A DNA stretch of 5,234 bases, from positions 1 through 5,234 of the forward strand of contig WRHS01000070.1 of assembly GCA_009783135.1 (NCBI GenBank). The letters are read 5' to 3'. Origin of the DNA: Dehalococcoidia bacterium (lineage in GTDB: Bacteria > Chloroflexota > Dehalococcoidia > Dehalococcoidales > UBA1222). Below are positions 5,141 to 5,234 of this stretch, one piece after another. The position numbers and the translations under genes were made by a program. How positions within the stretch are numbered: the first letter of the stretch is position 1; each line of letters begins with the position of its first letter. The notes under the pieces are model-generated. The model saw only the letters and a list, made by a program, of their open reading frames with translations, was not told where the DNA came from and ran no database searches.

Positions 5141-5234
5141 AGCCACACCGCAGTTGCTGAGTTATCCAAAAACTCATTCCAACCACATTTGAGAGCCATT
5201 ATACCCCGGAATGCCTTGCTTTTCTTATCTTTTG
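5141..5234. other. Right edge with no supported gene
   Basis: The last ~95 bases have short open frames on both strands but none has recognisable protein character or a ribosome binding site that I would support. They may belong to a further fragment continuing past the window. Confidence 0.35.

Noticed and set aside
5010..5192. Sixty-codon plus-strand frame after nrdG
   Set aside because: It has no ribosome binding site or known motif, and the neighbouring frame over the same bases carries the YoeB-like signature.
1..5234. CRISPR array, tRNA, rRNA or complete insertion sequence
   Set aside because: I saw no regularly spaced repeats, no cloverleaf or rRNA-like sequence, and no transposase with terminal inverted repeats.

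Overview
This window is a complete, intact corrinoid (vitamin B12) uptake operon set between eroded pieces of other genes. The centre (about 920 to 4133) reads as one regulatory and transport unit on the + strand. It has a candidate promoter, a compact cobalamin riboswitch, an intrinsic terminator, and then three genes encoding a surface lipoprotein that binds the corrinoid (btuF), an inner-membrane permease (btuC) and a cytoplasmic ATPase (btuD). The transporter family alone cannot separate B12 from iron-siderophore substrates; the riboswitch is what points to cobalamin.

The left flank (1 to 912) holds two remnants. The first is a + strand reading frame of unknown family that runs in from the window edge and is broken by an apparent -1 frameshift near 165-173. 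The second, on the - strand, encodes only a C-terminal coiled-coil tail of the kind found on plasmid or conjugative-element relaxases; the nuclease part is missing. This suggests the btu operon sits beside, or arrived with, mobile DNA that has since decayed.

The right flank (4240 to 5234) holds a decayed anaerobic ribonucleotide reductase locus. The nrdD gene has kept its first ~45 codons (start of the ATP cone) and its last ~110 codons (zinc site and glycyl-radical loop), joined in frame with the catalytic barrel gone. The following nrdG keeps its radical-SAM cysteines but stops after 95 codons. Straight after it, in another frame, is a short stretch that looks like the start of a YoeB/Txe-type toxin, also broken. 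The last ~100 bases show nothing convincing.

Host: the lipoprotein-type BtuF, class III ribonucleotide reductase pieces, moderate base composition and corrinoid salvage fit an anaerobic bacterium. The relaxase tail resembles those of Clostridia-type elements, while the B12-transport layout would also suit other corrinoid-dependent anaerobes such as Dehalococcoidia. I cannot choose between these from the sequence. No novel multi-gene system is evident. The most unusual signals are a perfect 14-bp hairpin inside the beginning of btuC, the in-frame miniature NrdD, and the chain of broken junctions around the intact operon.
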